NCBI GenBank assembly: GCA_963678925.1
Contig: OY787533.1
Coordinates: forward strand, 1,922,001-1,986,000
DNA from: G963665925 sp963678925
GTDB taxonomy: Bacteria; Bacillota; Clostridia; Peptostreptococcales; Acidaminobacteraceae
DNA: 64,000 nt
Reading direction: 5' to 3'
Below are positions 24,904 through 32,307 of the stretch, piece after piece (position 1 is the first letter of the stretch; the number at the start of each line of letters is the position of its first letter). The translations under genes were made by a program, and so were the position numbers. The notes beneath the pieces were generated by a model, which was given only the letters and a program-made list of their open reading frames with translations, searched no databases and was not told the DNA's origin.

Positions 24904-25449
24904 TTGAAAATAAAAGAAGTAATCGTGGTAGAAGGCCGAGATGACGTTACCGCTGTAAAACGCGCTGTTGACGCAGAACTGATTATTACACAGGGATTCG
25001 GCATCCGGGAAGAAACGTTCAAACTCATTGAGGAAGCCAACAAAAAGTGCGGTGTGATTATTTTTACAGATCCAGACCACGCTGGAGAGCGCATACGGGA
25101 GCGCATATCTAAACGCATCAAGGGCTGCAAGCATGCCTTCCTGCCGCGTGAGGAAGCGCGAAAGGGCGATAACATCGGTATAGAAAATGCCACACCAAAG
25201 AGTATCATTGAAGCATTGTCCAAGGTACGTACTCTGATGGAGGACATGCCGGAGGTCTTCTCTCAGCATGATCTGATCCGTAATGATCTTGTAGGTGGCC
25301 AGGAGGCATCAGGACGCCGCGATGAGATCGGAAAAATGCTGGGGATAGGTTATGCAAATGCCAAGCAGTTCCTGAGAAGAATGAATCATTACGGGGTCAC
25401 ACGGGAAGAATTTGAAGCTGCTGTGAAAGCACTTGATGAAAGAGGATAG
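24904..25449 (+). CDS. rnmV: Ribonuclease M5 (5S rRNA maturation)
   Basis: A 181 aa TOPRIM-domain nuclease that trims precursor 5S rRNA together with ribosomal protein L18. The TOPRIM glutamate (VVEGRDDVTAVKRAV) and the DxD motif (FTDPDHAGERIR) are intact. The start is TTG 24904 with AGGAGTACGA upstream. It is separated from rsmA by a single base. Confidence 0.93.
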   Translation: MKIKEVIVVEGRDDVTAVKRAVDAELIITQGFGIREETFKLIEEANKKCGVIIFTDPDHAGERIRERISKRIKGCKHAFLPREEARKGDNIGIENATPKSIIEALSKVRTLMEDMPEVFSQHDLIRNDLVGGQEASGRRDEIGKMLGIGYANAKQFLRRMNHYGVTREEFEAAVKALDERG

Positions 25450-25450
25450 A

Positions 25451-26317
25451 ATGAAATTAACATCACCGCAAACCATTAGATATATCATGGAAAAATACGG
25501 GTTCAGGTTTTCAAAAAGTCTGGGACAGAATTTTCTTATAGATGAATCCATAGTTGAAGACATCATTGATGGCGCTGGAATCGGCGAAGGAGATGTCGTG
25601 CTTGAGGTTGGACCCGGCATTGGTGTCATGACAAAGGCAATGGCACAGCGTGCTAAGAAAGTCGTTGCTGTTGAAATCGACAAGTCACTCCTGCCTGTTC
25701 TTGAAGAGACGCTGGCAGACTGTGACAATGTTGAAATTGTAAGCGGGGACGTTCTGAAGGTCGATCTGCAGGAAATCATAGATGAAAAATTGGGTGGACA
25801 GGCGCCGAAGGTAGTTGCGAACTTGCCTTATTATGTGACAACCCCCATCATCATGCGGTTTCTTGAGGAACAGATTCCTGTAACCGATATCGTGGTCATG
25901 GTACAAAAAGAGGTTGCTGACAGAATGGCTGCAGACCCAGGCTCTAAAATCTATGGCGCCCTGTCTGTTGTGGTTCAGTATTATTCCAAGCCGAGTAAAA
26001 TCGTCAAGGTACCGCCATCAGTCTTTATGCCGCAGCCGAATGTGGAGTCTTCTGTGGTGCGACTTGAAAAACGAACAGCACCCCCGGTCGACTTGAAATC
26101 GCCGGATCTCTTCTTCAAAACGGTACGGTCTGCTTTCATGAAGCGCAGAAAGACACTGCATAACGCACTTTCCAGCGGAGAGCTTGCAGTTTCAAAGGAT
26201 GAGGTAAGACAGGTGCTGGAAGCGTGTGAGATCGACCCGAAACGCAGGGGCGAGACACTTGACATGGAAGAGTTTGCAAAGCTTGCAAATGCCTTTTACG
26301 ATTTGAAAAACGCATAA
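25451..26317 (+). CDS. rsmA: 16S rRNA A1518/A1519 dimethyltransferase RsmA (KsgA)
   Basis: A 288 aa rRNA adenine dimethyltransferase. Signatures are KSLGQNFLID, the SAM motif VLEVGPGIGVMT and the catalytic NLPYYVTTPI. The C-terminal helical domain contains FMKRRKTLHNAL. ATG 25451 was taken because AGAGGA at 25441-25446 precedes it; TTG 25433 and ATG 25436 overlap the rnmV end. A terminator follows directly. Confidence 0.95.
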   Translation: MKLTSPQTIRYIMEKYGFRFSKSLGQNFLIDESIVEDIIDGAGIGEGDVVLEVGPGIGVMTKAMAQRAKKVVAVEIDKSLLPVLEETLADCDNVEIVSGDVLKVDLQEIIDEKLGGQAPKVVANLPYYVTTPIIMRFLEEQIPVTDIVVMVQKEVADRMAADPGSKIYGALSVVVQYYSKPSKIVKVPPSVFMPQPNVESSVVRLEKRTAPPVDLKSPDLFFKTVRSAFMKRRKTLHNALSSGELAVSKDEVRQVLEACEIDPKRRGETLDMEEFAKLANAFYDLKNA

Positions 26318-26318
26318 A

Positions 26319-26351
26319 TAAAAGCTCTGAATTTGATTCAGAGCTTTTTTT
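26319..26351. terminator. Bidirectional terminator between rsmA and recU
   Basis: AAAAGCTCTGAAT pairs with ATTCAGAGCTTTT. The recU stop codon lies inside the hairpin on the opposite strand. Confidence 0.8.
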
Positions 26352-26880
26352 CATGCTTATGCTGCATATAGGCGTTGAGTGTCGGTAGAAAGTTCAAGAT
26401 ATTGCCCTTGGTGAGCTCAATCTTGAAGTTGGGGTTCATTTCCCTATAGGCGATGGACTTACGTGCACCCTTTCGGCTGGCCCGGACATGGGTAATCAGG
26501 GTTTCATAAGGAATCAGATAAAACTCGTCACAGAACTTGAAATGGACAATGATGAAGGCAAGGCCCTTCTGTGCGGTGATGTCTTCCATGAATTCCAGTT
26601 GGTGGTCATGGATGTTGGAAAGGGGCAGGCTTTTCAGGTTGGTTTCCTTGGCGTCGAAGGCAACCCCCATGCCCTGGATGATGCCCATGAAGTCCACGGT
26701 GGACTTTTTTTCAAAAAAGGCCTTGGTAATGGTTCCAGCACCGTCTATGTCGATTACTTTAACGGGTGTTGCTATTTTATCAATTCTGGCCAGTCCCTGA
26801 TGCCTATAATATTCAATTGTCGTGTGAATAAGGTCTTCAAGATCACTGCCCCGAAGTCCTCGTGTGCGCCATACAGTCAC
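26338..26880 (-). CDS. recU: RecU-family Holliday junction resolvase
   Basis: A 180 aa protein matching RecU. It has the N-terminal TRGLRGSDLEDLI (Bacillus NRGMSLE-like), an acidic metal site in STVDFMGIIQG and the FDAKET motif, and LPLSNIHDHQLEFM. FYLIPYE is near the C-terminus. RecU cuts Holliday junctions and modulates RecA. The start is probably GTG 26880, as AAAGAGGTG lies about seven bases upstream; upstream in-frame codons to 26958 are possible but have no site. It faces rsmA tail to tail. Confidence 0.88.
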   Translation of the reverse strand: MTVWRTRGLRGSDLEDLIHTTIEYYRHQGLARIDKIATPVKVIDIDGAGTITKAFFEKKSTVDFMGIIQGMGVAFDAKETNLKSLPLSNIHDHQLEFMEDITAQKGLAFIIVHFKFCDEFYLIPYETLITHVRASRKGARKSIAYREMNPNFKIELTKGNILNFLPTLNAYMQHKHEKKL

Positions 26881-26964
26881 AGAAAAACACCTCTTTTTCG
26901 TTATAATCCATGATAACACGAATACAGGTTCTTGTGAAAATGTTGAAGAGTTAAGCACAAAAAC

Positions 26965-27193
26965 TGTGGATAACTTGTGGATAGTGTTGATAACATGAAC
27001 GATAGAATTCTGAATTGTTTGAATTTACCAGCGAATTCAAGGTTTTTAACGGCTCTTAATCCGTATTATTTTTGCTTGTGTTTTTATAAAGTTCGAGTTT
27101 GTGTTAAGAAAAGATTGTTATCCACAAATCCACTGCATAAAATGTTGATAATCTTTGAAACGATTGAAGCAGAGCGGTCCAGGTTGTGGATGA
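26965..27193. promoter_or_regulatory. Cluster of four DnaA-box-like 9-mers
   Basis: TGTGGATAA (26965-26973, perfect on the minus strand), TGTGGATAG (26976-26984), TTATCCACA (27118-27126, perfect) and TGTGGATGA (27185-27193) lie in a 634-base stretch without a convincing gene. Short AT-rich segments separate them. Between this and the next gene there is only a hairpin near 27291-27321 and the promoter at 27442. Confidence 0.5.
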
Positions 27194-27441
27194 ATGGGAT
27201 AAAAGTCACTGGATTTTTTGAAATGTAGACAATTGTGTTTAGAAAAAGTTAAGTCGGGCATATATATTACGGTGATAGAATCTTTGAGGCGCGAGGAAGG
27301 CGAACGTAAATGCCTTCCTCGTTTCATGTGCATAACTTTAGGGTGCTGGACAAATTCCCCAGACTATATTAGTCTGAATAGGAGGTTGCTATATTATAAA
27401 TTTGTTCACAGAATCTTTACTCTTTTTGTGTAGTTAAAGAG

Positions 27442-27470
27442 TTGACAATTTCACGGTTTCCTATTATTCT
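27442..27470 (+). promoter_or_regulatory. Sigma-A-type promoter for the HesB-like selenoprotein
   Basis: TTGACA (27442-27447) and TATTCT (27465-27470) with a 17-base spacer. A short GC hairpin (CCCCCT...AGGGGG, about 27485-27500) lies in the 5' leader just before the ribosome binding site. Confidence 0.7.
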
Positions 27471-27514
27471 TATAAAAAGAAAAGCCCCCTGAGGAGGGGG
27501 TAGGAGGAGAGCTG

Positions 27515-27817
27515 ATGAAAATTCATGTGACTGAACAGGCATTGCCTGAACTTCAGAACAAGGTTGACCTAACCGGTTCAGACAACCTGCATATCAGAAT
27601 CTTTGTGCAGGCATATGGTTGAGGCGGTCCCGTTTTAGGTGTTGCTCTGGATGAGCAGCAGGACACTGATTACCTTGAAGAGCAAGAGGGTATTAAATTT
27701 ATTGTAGATAATGACCTCGTTGAAAGATACGGCGGTTTTGAAATCGATTATTCGATGAGCTGGTTTGCGAAAGGTTTCCTTGTGAGACCAAGCTACGGCC
27801 CAGTATCATCATGCTAA
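27515..27817 (+). CDS. HesB/IscA-like selenoprotein (in-frame TGA = Sec36)
   Basis: Read through the TGA at 27620-27622, the frame gives a 100 aa protein starting MKIHVTEQALPELQ and continuing FVQAYGUGGPVLG, with U at the place of the first conserved IscA cysteine. A HesB-like tail follows (EIDYSMSWFAKGFLVRPSYG) and ends SSC. The ATG has TAGGAGGAGAG upstream, and the frame is open on both sides of the TGA. A hairpin of bacterial SECIS type follows it. HesB-like selenoproteins are a known family in Sec-decoding anaerobes; their exact redox or Fe-S role is not established. A glutaredoxin gene follows 28 bases downstream, probably in the same operon. A standard caller splits or drops this gene. 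Confidence 0.88.
27639..27666 (+). promoter_or_regulatory. Putative bacterial SECIS hairpin
   Basis: Sixteen bases after the TGA, GTGTTGCTC can pair with GAGCAGCAGGACAC around loop TGGAT, which has the GG expected in the apical loop of bSECIS elements recognised by SelB. It is coding sequence at the same time. Confidence 0.6.
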
Positions 27818-27845
27818 TGACATCAATTTTAGGAGGATTTTAAAA

Positions 27846-28076
27846 ATGAGCAAAAAAGTTGTAGTTTTCACATCAAACACTTGTGGCTACTGCCATATGG
27901 CTAAAGATTACCTGAATGAACTGAATGTGGCTTTTGAAGAGCGCAATGTATCTACAGATGCTGCTGCACGTAAAGAGCTGATGAGCAAAGGCTTCATGGG
28001 CGTACCTGTAATCTACGTTGACGACGAAATCATTCAAGGTTTTGACAAGGCACGTCTTGACGAGCTTCTAAAGTAG
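27846..28076 (+). CDS. Glutaredoxin-like protein
   Basis: A 76 aa thioredoxin-fold protein with the dithiol active site CGYC (Cys13, Cys16), the cis-proline GVPVIY and the C-terminal GFDKARLDELL. It belongs to the short NrdH/glutaredoxin-like group, in which some anaerobe members have Sec in place of the first Cys; this one has Cys. AGGAGGATTTTAAAA precedes the ATG. Its position after the HesB-like selenoprotein suggests the two form a redox pair. Confidence 0.9.
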   Translation: MSKKVVVFTSNTCGYCHMAKDYLNELNVAFEERNVSTDAAARKELMSKGFMGVPVIYVDDEIIQGFDKARLDELLK

Positions 28077-28117
28077 TCCGGTACCCAACTGGCATCTTTT
28101 TGACCTGAAAAAATTCA

Positions 28118-28152
28118 AGAACAGATTTCCGCTATGGAAATCTGTTCTTTTG
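28118..28152 (+). terminator. Terminator after the glutaredoxin gene
   Basis: AAGAACAGATTTCC pairs with GGAAATCTGTTCTT around GCTAT, followed by a short T-rich run. Confidence 0.8.
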
Positions 28153-28158
28153 TTTTTG

Positions 28159-28210
28159 GTGTGCCCAGCCAAGCTGGGCTACACTTGGCGGTGAAAGTCC
28201 GACCCGGCCA
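28159..28210 (+). other. Structured element resembling a group II intron 5' end
   Basis: The stretch begins GTGTGCCC, the start typical of bacterial group II introns. It folds as a hairpin (GCCCAGC / GCTGGGC around CAA) and then has ACTTGGCGGTGAAAGTCC, a phrase common in intron domain I. No reverse transcriptase, domain V or 3' end is seen downstream, so if this is an intron it is only a remnant. It ends just before the promoter of the next gene. Confidence 0.3.
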
Positions 28211-28217
28211 AAGTCTT

Positions 28218-28246
28218 TTGTATTGTCAGGAAAAATCCATTATATT
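28218..28246 (+). promoter_or_regulatory. Sigma-A-type promoter of the MocR gene
   Basis: TTGTAT (28218-28223) and TATATT (28241-28246) with a 17-base spacer. Confidence 0.55.
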
Positions 28247-28308
28247 AGAAACAAGTAAAGTGTTTGGGAGAAGGGATTCCCTAAAAGGATTGAGAGCTGG
28301 AGGCGTCT

Positions 28309-29751
28309 ATGTCAGATTGGTCACCCGAAAAAGGTGCGCAGCAACCGGTTTACAAGCAGATTATCATACATATGAAAGAGAAAATTGCAACAGGCCAGTG
28401 GCCAGTGGGCATGCGTCTGAAACCTCAGCGTGAGCTTGCCAAACTGTATGGTGTGAACAGGAGCACTATTGTGGAGGCCGTTGATTATCTGAAGTCGGAG
28501 GGGCTGCTGGAAGGCCAGGGCAGGCGGGGTACTGTTGTAATCAACAATTCCTGGTCTCTTATGGCATCCGATCCGCCGCCGAACTGGGAAAAGTATATTC
28601 AAAGCGGACTTCACTGGTCAAATCAATCAACCATACAGGCCATAAACAAGCTTGAGTTTGACCCTCAAATGATTCGCCTGGGCACGGGAGAGCTTTCGGG
28701 CGACTTATATCCAAAGAAGGAGATGGAAGCGGTATTCAAGCAGGTTGGAGGCGCGCTTACGCATTTGGGCTATGAGTCTCCAAAGGGGTCAGAGCGGTTA
28801 CGGAAAGCGCTGAGTCAGCATTTGAGCCAGTTTGGTATTAAGGCTTCCTCAGAGAATATTTTGATTGTTTCAGGCTCCCTGCAGGCCCTGCAGCTCATAT
28901 CCATTGGACTGCTGCATACGGGGTCCAGTGTTTTTGTGGAAAAACCCTCCTATCTGAAGTCACTGAATCTTTTTCAGTCGGTGGGCATGCAGCTTAGGGG
29001 CATTGGCATGGATGATGGTGGCATTGATCTCAGGGACCTCAAGCAGCAGATGGATTATAGAAAGAAGTCCCTTTTATATACCATTCCGACATTCCAGAAT
29101 CCGACTGGCTGCCTGATGGACATACAGCGCAGAAAGGCCCTTCTGGAATACTGTAAATCGGTCAGGTTGCCCGTTATTGAAGATGATGCCTACAGGGAAT
29201 TGTGGCTCGATGAACCGCCGCCCCCTCCAATAAAGGCCTTTGATGATTCAGGACATGTGCTGTATATGGGAACCCTGTCCAAAATTCTGGCACCAGGCCT
29301 TCGGATTGGTTGGCTTGTAGGTCCGGAACCCGTTGTGGAACGCCTCGGGGACATCAAGATGCAGACGGACTATGGGGCATCATCCATATCACAGGCTGTT
29401 GCCGCAGAGTGGCTGATGAGCGGTCATCACGGACCATACGCAGAGCGTCTTCGGGCACAGATCAGGAAGCGTCGAGATACGGCCATGAAAGCACTCGAAG
29501 CACATATGAAGGATCTTGGGAGATGGCACAAGCCCAAAGGCGGCTTTTACATCTGGGTAAAGCTGAACCGGCCGATTTCAATGAAGAAGCTCTTCAAGCG
29601 CGCGGCAGATGCACACCTGCTCATTAATCCGGGTGAAATCTATGACTTTGAGAACAACGCCTACATACGGATTTCTTATGCCTATGCTGATATGGACGCG
29701 TTGGAATATGGCATAAAGAGGCTTTCTGAAGTCATCCGAAGAATGTATTGA
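28309..29751 (+). CDS. MocR/PdxR-type GntR regulator with aminotransferase domain
   Basis: A 480 aa fusion. The N-terminal GntR winged helix (about residues 12-80: VYKQIIIHMKEKIATGQWP, RELAKLYGVNRSTIVEAVDY, GQGRRGTVV) is followed by a fold-type I aminotransferase-like domain. That domain keeps the PLP lysine in MGTLSKILAPGLRIGW and the NPTG motif in FQNPTGCLM. Such proteins sense PLP or amino acids and usually regulate an adjacent gene. The next gene is a LysE-type exporter, a plausible target. Confidence 0.9.
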   Translation: MSDWSPEKGAQQPVYKQIIIHMKEKIATGQWPVGMRLKPQRELAKLYGVNRSTIVEAVDYLKSEGLLEGQGRRGTVVINNSWSLMASDPPPNWEKYIQSGLHWSNQSTIQAINKLEFDPQMIRLGTGELSGDLYPKKEMEAVFKQVGGALTHLGYESPKGSERLRKALSQHLSQFGIKASSENILIVSGSLQALQLISIGLLHTGSSVFVEKPSYLKSLNLFQSVGMQLRGIGMDDGGIDLRDLKQQMDYRKKSLLYTIPTFQNPTGCLMDIQRRKALLEYCKSVRLPVIEDDAYRELWLDEPPPPPIKAFDDSGHVLYMGTLSKILAPGLRIGWLVGPEPVVERLGDIKMQTDYGASSISQAVAAEWLMSGHHGPYAERLRAQIRKRRDTAMKALEAHMKDLGRWHKPKGGFYIWVKLNRPISMKKLFKRAADAHLLINPGEIYDFENNAYIRISYAYADMDALEYGIKRLSEVIRRMY

Positions 29752-29842
29752 GTTTTGGTTGGGTAAAACTCTTGTGTTTTGGATGTTCAAAGTACATGCA
29801 CAACCCTATATACTCAAGGAAAAGAAGAAATGGGGAATGTGT

Positions 29843-30463
29843 ATGATCAGTTATGTATTACAGGGATTCATGCTGGGGATTGCGTATGTTGCACCGATTG
29901 GAATGCAAAACACCTACGTGATCAACACCGCGGCACAAAGTTCAAGAGGGCGTGCTTTTCAGGTTGCCCTGATTACAGTTTTGTTTGATGTGGCATTGGC
30001 GCTCAGCTGCTTCTACGGTGTCGGGCTCCTTCTTGATACCTTTGAGCTGCTGAAAATGGTAGTCATGGGTGTGGGAACACTTGCGGTCATCGCAATAGGA
30101 AGCACGCTCGTCCGTTCCGTCCCGGATGGGATTGAGAGTGAAGGGGTCGACAAACCGCTGGCAGAAATCGCTCTTATGGTTTTCGCAGTGACATGGCTCA
30201 ACCCACAGGCCATTATTGATGGCTCGCTCCTTCTTGGCGGATTCAAGGCAAGCATGACCAGCCAGGAGGCGCCGTTCTTTATTCTGGGTGCCAGTTTGGC
30301 TTCTGCTGTCTGGTTTATCGGGCTGTCAACCGTCGTCAACCGGTTCAAGGACAAATTTACAGTGCGCGCGCTTCGGATTATCAATGTGGTGTGTGGCATA
30401 ACCATTGTTGTATTTGGCGTGAAGCTTGGATGGATGTTTGTTCAGCAGTTCATGTTGGGATAA
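29843..30463 (+). CDS. LysE/ArgO-family amino acid exporter
   Basis: A 206 aa inner-membrane protein with about six helices. LysE-family features include the N-terminal GFMLGIAYVAPIGMQNTYVI and the mid segment VTWLNPQAIID. The family exports basic amino acids, but the substrate here is not proven. Start ATG 29843 (MISYVLQG) has GGGG at 29832-29835; ATG 29837 is an alternative. The neighbouring MocR-type regulator probably controls it. Confidence 0.85.
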   Translation: MISYVLQGFMLGIAYVAPIGMQNTYVINTAAQSSRGRAFQVALITVLFDVALALSCFYGVGLLLDTFELLKMVVMGVGTLAVIAIGSTLVRSVPDGIESEGVDKPLAEIALMVFAVTWLNPQAIIDGSLLLGGFKASMTSQEAPFFILGASLASAVWFIGLSTVVNRFKDKFTVRALRIINVVCGITIVVFGVKLGWMFVQQFMLG

Positions 30464-30507
30464 GATGGCTTTGAATGATTTACATGCGTGGTATTGGAGC
30501 AAAAAAT

Positions 30508-30544
30508 AAGGCAGATGGTCAAGTCATGACCATCTGCCTTTTGT
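30508..30544. terminator. Bidirectional terminator
   Basis: AAGGCAGATGGTCA pairs with TGACCATCTGCCTT around AGTCA, with T-run on the plus strand and A-run upstream for the minus strand, between the exporter and the convergent DUF1858 gene. Confidence 0.85.
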
Positions 30545-30553
30545 CTTGGAAAC

Positions 30554-30736
30554 CTATGCATTCAGTTCCTGAAGCAGTTTTTCAATATCCATGCCATGTA
30601 CCGCAGCAGCCTGCTCAAGCGTCTCAATCTGTGCAGATGGGCAGCCTAGGCAACCCATGCCGTTTGAAATCAGTACGTTTGCTGCTTCTGGTTTAGCTTT
30701 TAGAATCTCAGCGATAAGCATATCTTTTGTAATCAT
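30554..30736 (-). CDS. DUF1858-domain redox disulfide protein
   Basis: A 60 aa protein, essentially a single DUF1858 domain (MITKDMLIAEILKAKPEAANVL...GMGCLGCP...LEQAAAVHGMDIEKLLQ) with a CLGC pair near residue 30. The domain is commonly associated with hybrid-cluster and sulfur/nitrogen stress proteins. It is likely the third gene of the unit transcribed leftward from 32155, although an inverted repeat at 30772-30802 separates it from the preceding gene. Function is inferred from neighbours only. Confidence 0.8.
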   Translation of the reverse strand: MITKDMLIAEILKAKPEAANVLISNGMGCLGCPSAQIETLEQAAAVHGMDIEKLLQELNA

Positions 30737-30771
30737 AATTTTTCCTCCTCAGTAGTAAGGTATTGAACGGT

Positions 30772-30802
30772 GTATGTGCGCCTGAAAGCTAAGTGCACAT
30801 AC
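30772..30802 (-). other. Hairpin between siroheme-reductase operon and DUF1858 gene
   Basis: GTATGTGC (30772-30779) and GCACATAC (30795-30802) are exact reverse complements around 15 bases. There is no T-run, so it may be a processing or stabilising hairpin, or an operator, rather than a terminator. Confidence 0.45.
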
Positions 30803-30826
30803 GCTGAAAGTATACAAGATTACTGT

Positions 30827-31465
30827 CTATTTCTTAAATATCATATGATATTGCAGACCATTTTTCAACTCAAATTTGTAAGTGAATGAAGGGTCGAGGG
30901 CTTCAACAAAGGCTTTTGAGAAGGCCTCCCGGAATTTATAGTAATGATTTACATCGGTTCCGCCCGCATTCCAGAAGGCGGCGTGCACACACCGGTCCTT
31001 CTCCCATTTCAGGAGGTCTGGCGTGCTCTCTGTAACTGCGTTGACCCGATCGCACGGCATGCCTTCAAGCAGGTAGTTGTCCAGACTCTTGAACACTTCT
31101 TCTGGCGTTTTACCGCTGCCGTCAGAAAGCGCATTTCCGTACTTGGCGCCAAAGCCTGCGTAAACAGATGCAATATCTTCATATACGGAAACACCAAATG
31201 AATTTTCAAGGGTATTAATCATGCGAGATAGCCTTGTTTCAGCAACTTTGATTCTATCTTGAAGCCATCCGTGAATGTTGTCTTGATCAATGAGTTCTTC
31301 AAGGGGTCTGTTGTTGAGATAAGGCCCAAAACTTTGGGTCAGTTCTGTCATCAATGCTTCCTTGTTGCTGGGATTTAAAGTGACGAGAATCTCTTTTTCA
31401 ATATCTTCAAGAATGTTTATTTTGTTGTATAGCCAATGATGGATTGGTCCTAGAAAACGACTCAT
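30827..31465 (-). CDS. Uncharacterised protein linked to siroheme reductase
   Basis: A 212 aa soluble protein beginning MSRFLGPIHHWLYNKINIL, helical in the first half. The second half has two single cysteines (MPCDRVNAV and KDRCVHAAFW) and histidines (GTDVNHYYKFREAF). I recognise the N-terminal phrase as recurring in clostridial proteins without known function. It begins nine bases after the siroheme reductase stop with AGGAGGAAGAT upstream, so the two are co-translated. A role with the reductase (heme or thiol chemistry) is inference. Confidence 0.75.
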   Translation of the reverse strand: MSRFLGPIHHWLYNKINILEDIEKEILVTLNPSNKEALMTELTQSFGPYLNNRPLEELIDQDNIHGWLQDRIKVAETRLSRMINTLENSFGVSVYEDIASVYAGFGAKYGNALSDGSGKTPEEVFKSLDNYLLEGMPCDRVNAVTESTPDLLKWEKDRCVHAAFWNAGGTDVNHYYKFREAFSKAFVEALDPSFTYKFELKNGLQYHMIFKK

Positions 31466-31474
31466 ATCTTCCTC

Positions 31475-32155
31475 CTATTTCTTGCGTTTTTCAGCAAAGC
31501 AGTCCTGGACGCCAGACTTGAAAACCTCAAGGCCGATGCGATCAATGAAAGGACCGAGCTTGTCGCCCATTTCAGCGTGTTCACAGTAATAGTCATAAAC
31601 GGATTCGACCATGTCGAAGGCTTCGTCTTCATTTAGACCTTCGGCAATTCGGTCAGGAAGTCTCGGATGATAACCCGCGCTTCCGCCTGCAACAACAATG
31701 TAGCCATTTTCATCGGATAGGATGCCGATATCCTTGGCGTTGGCACTCGTGCAGCCATTGAGGCATCCTGTGACGCCAATTTTTGTTCTATTGGGTGCCG
31801 GTGCGCCGTAGAATCTTTTTTCAAGACGCATGCCAAGGGGAACTGAGTTCTGCTTGGACCGTTTGCAAAAAGCGGCCGGACACATTTCCACATTCTTTAT
31901 GGAATAAGGTGAAAGCACTGCAGGTTCCATACCCAGGTCCTTCCACGCCTTTTCTACATCCTCTTCTCTCAGTCCCAGTATGGAGACGCGCTGACCGGAC
32001 GTTATTTTAAGCGTACCCTGATATCTTTCTGCGACCTCAGCGATAAGCGCCAGCTTGTCCGGACGAATGAAGCCACCGGGAATTCTAGGGGTTATGCCGT
32101 AAGTGCGCCTGCCATTCTTAATTTTCTGAAGTACTGCATATTCGGGTTTTCCCAT
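31475..32155 (-). CDS. Small sulfite/nitrite reductase-type siroheme [4Fe-4S] protein
   Basis: A 226 aa protein with one ferredoxin-like half domain (residues 1-75, GRRTYGITPRIPGGFIRPDK) and a siroheme/4Fe-4S domain. The cluster motif is visible as CPAAFC followed by about 40 residues and GCLNGC. It is much shorter than assimilatory sulfite reductases and resembles the small assimilatory-type enzymes of anaerobes. A Crp/Fnr-type operator lies at about -41.5 of its promoter. Substrate (sulfite, nitrite or another) is unresolved; the hcp-rich context favours nitrogen-oxide or sulfite stress. Confidence 0.82.
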   Translation of the reverse strand: MGKPEYAVLQKIKNGRRTYGITPRIPGGFIRPDKLALIAEVAERYQGTLKITSGQRVSILGLREEDVEKAWKDLGMEPAVLSPYSIKNVEMCPAAFCKRSKQNSVPLGMRLEKRFYGAPAPNRTKIGVTGCLNGCTSANAKDIGILSDENGYIVVAGGSAGYHPRLPDRIAEGLNEDEAFDMVESVYDYYCEHAEMGDKLGPFIDRIGLEVFKSGVQDCFAEKRKK

Positions 32156-32190
32156 ATGAAAGCCTCCTTTTGTGAGGTGATTCTGGAATC

Positions 32191-32233
32191 ATTATAAAAC
32201 GAAATCAAGAGAGATTCGGTAACTTGGGTTACC
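32191..32233 (-). promoter_or_regulatory. Promoter with Crp/Fnr-type operator for the siroheme operon
   Basis: The palindrome GGTAACTTGGGTTACC spans 32218-32233. On the minus strand a TATAAT -10 lies at 32196-32191, 21 bases downstream of the operator edge, and no good -35 is present. The operator centre is at about -41.5, the class II activator position. Confidence 0.7.
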
Positions 32234-32307
32234 AAAATGGACTCTTTAGAGAAAAATATCACGAAAACAGTATACAATCCTGTACGCTTTGTATCTTCAG
32301 GTCTCAG

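Noticed and set aside
26977..27228. 83-codon plus-strand frame in the DnaA-box interval
   Set aside because: Lacks a ribosome binding site, has odd composition (rich in Cys/Phe/Leu) and overlaps all but one of the DnaA boxes.
26881..27514. Chromosomal origin of replication
   Set aside because: DnaA boxes are present, but there is no dnaA/dnaN nearby, no clear AT-rich unwinding element of the usual kind, and no skew evidence can be obtained here.
27515..27817. Interpreting the HesB-like frame as a pseudogene with a nonsense mutation
   Set aside because: The TGA falls exactly at a catalytic Cys position, the rest is intact, and a SECIS-like hairpin follows; selenocysteine explains it better.
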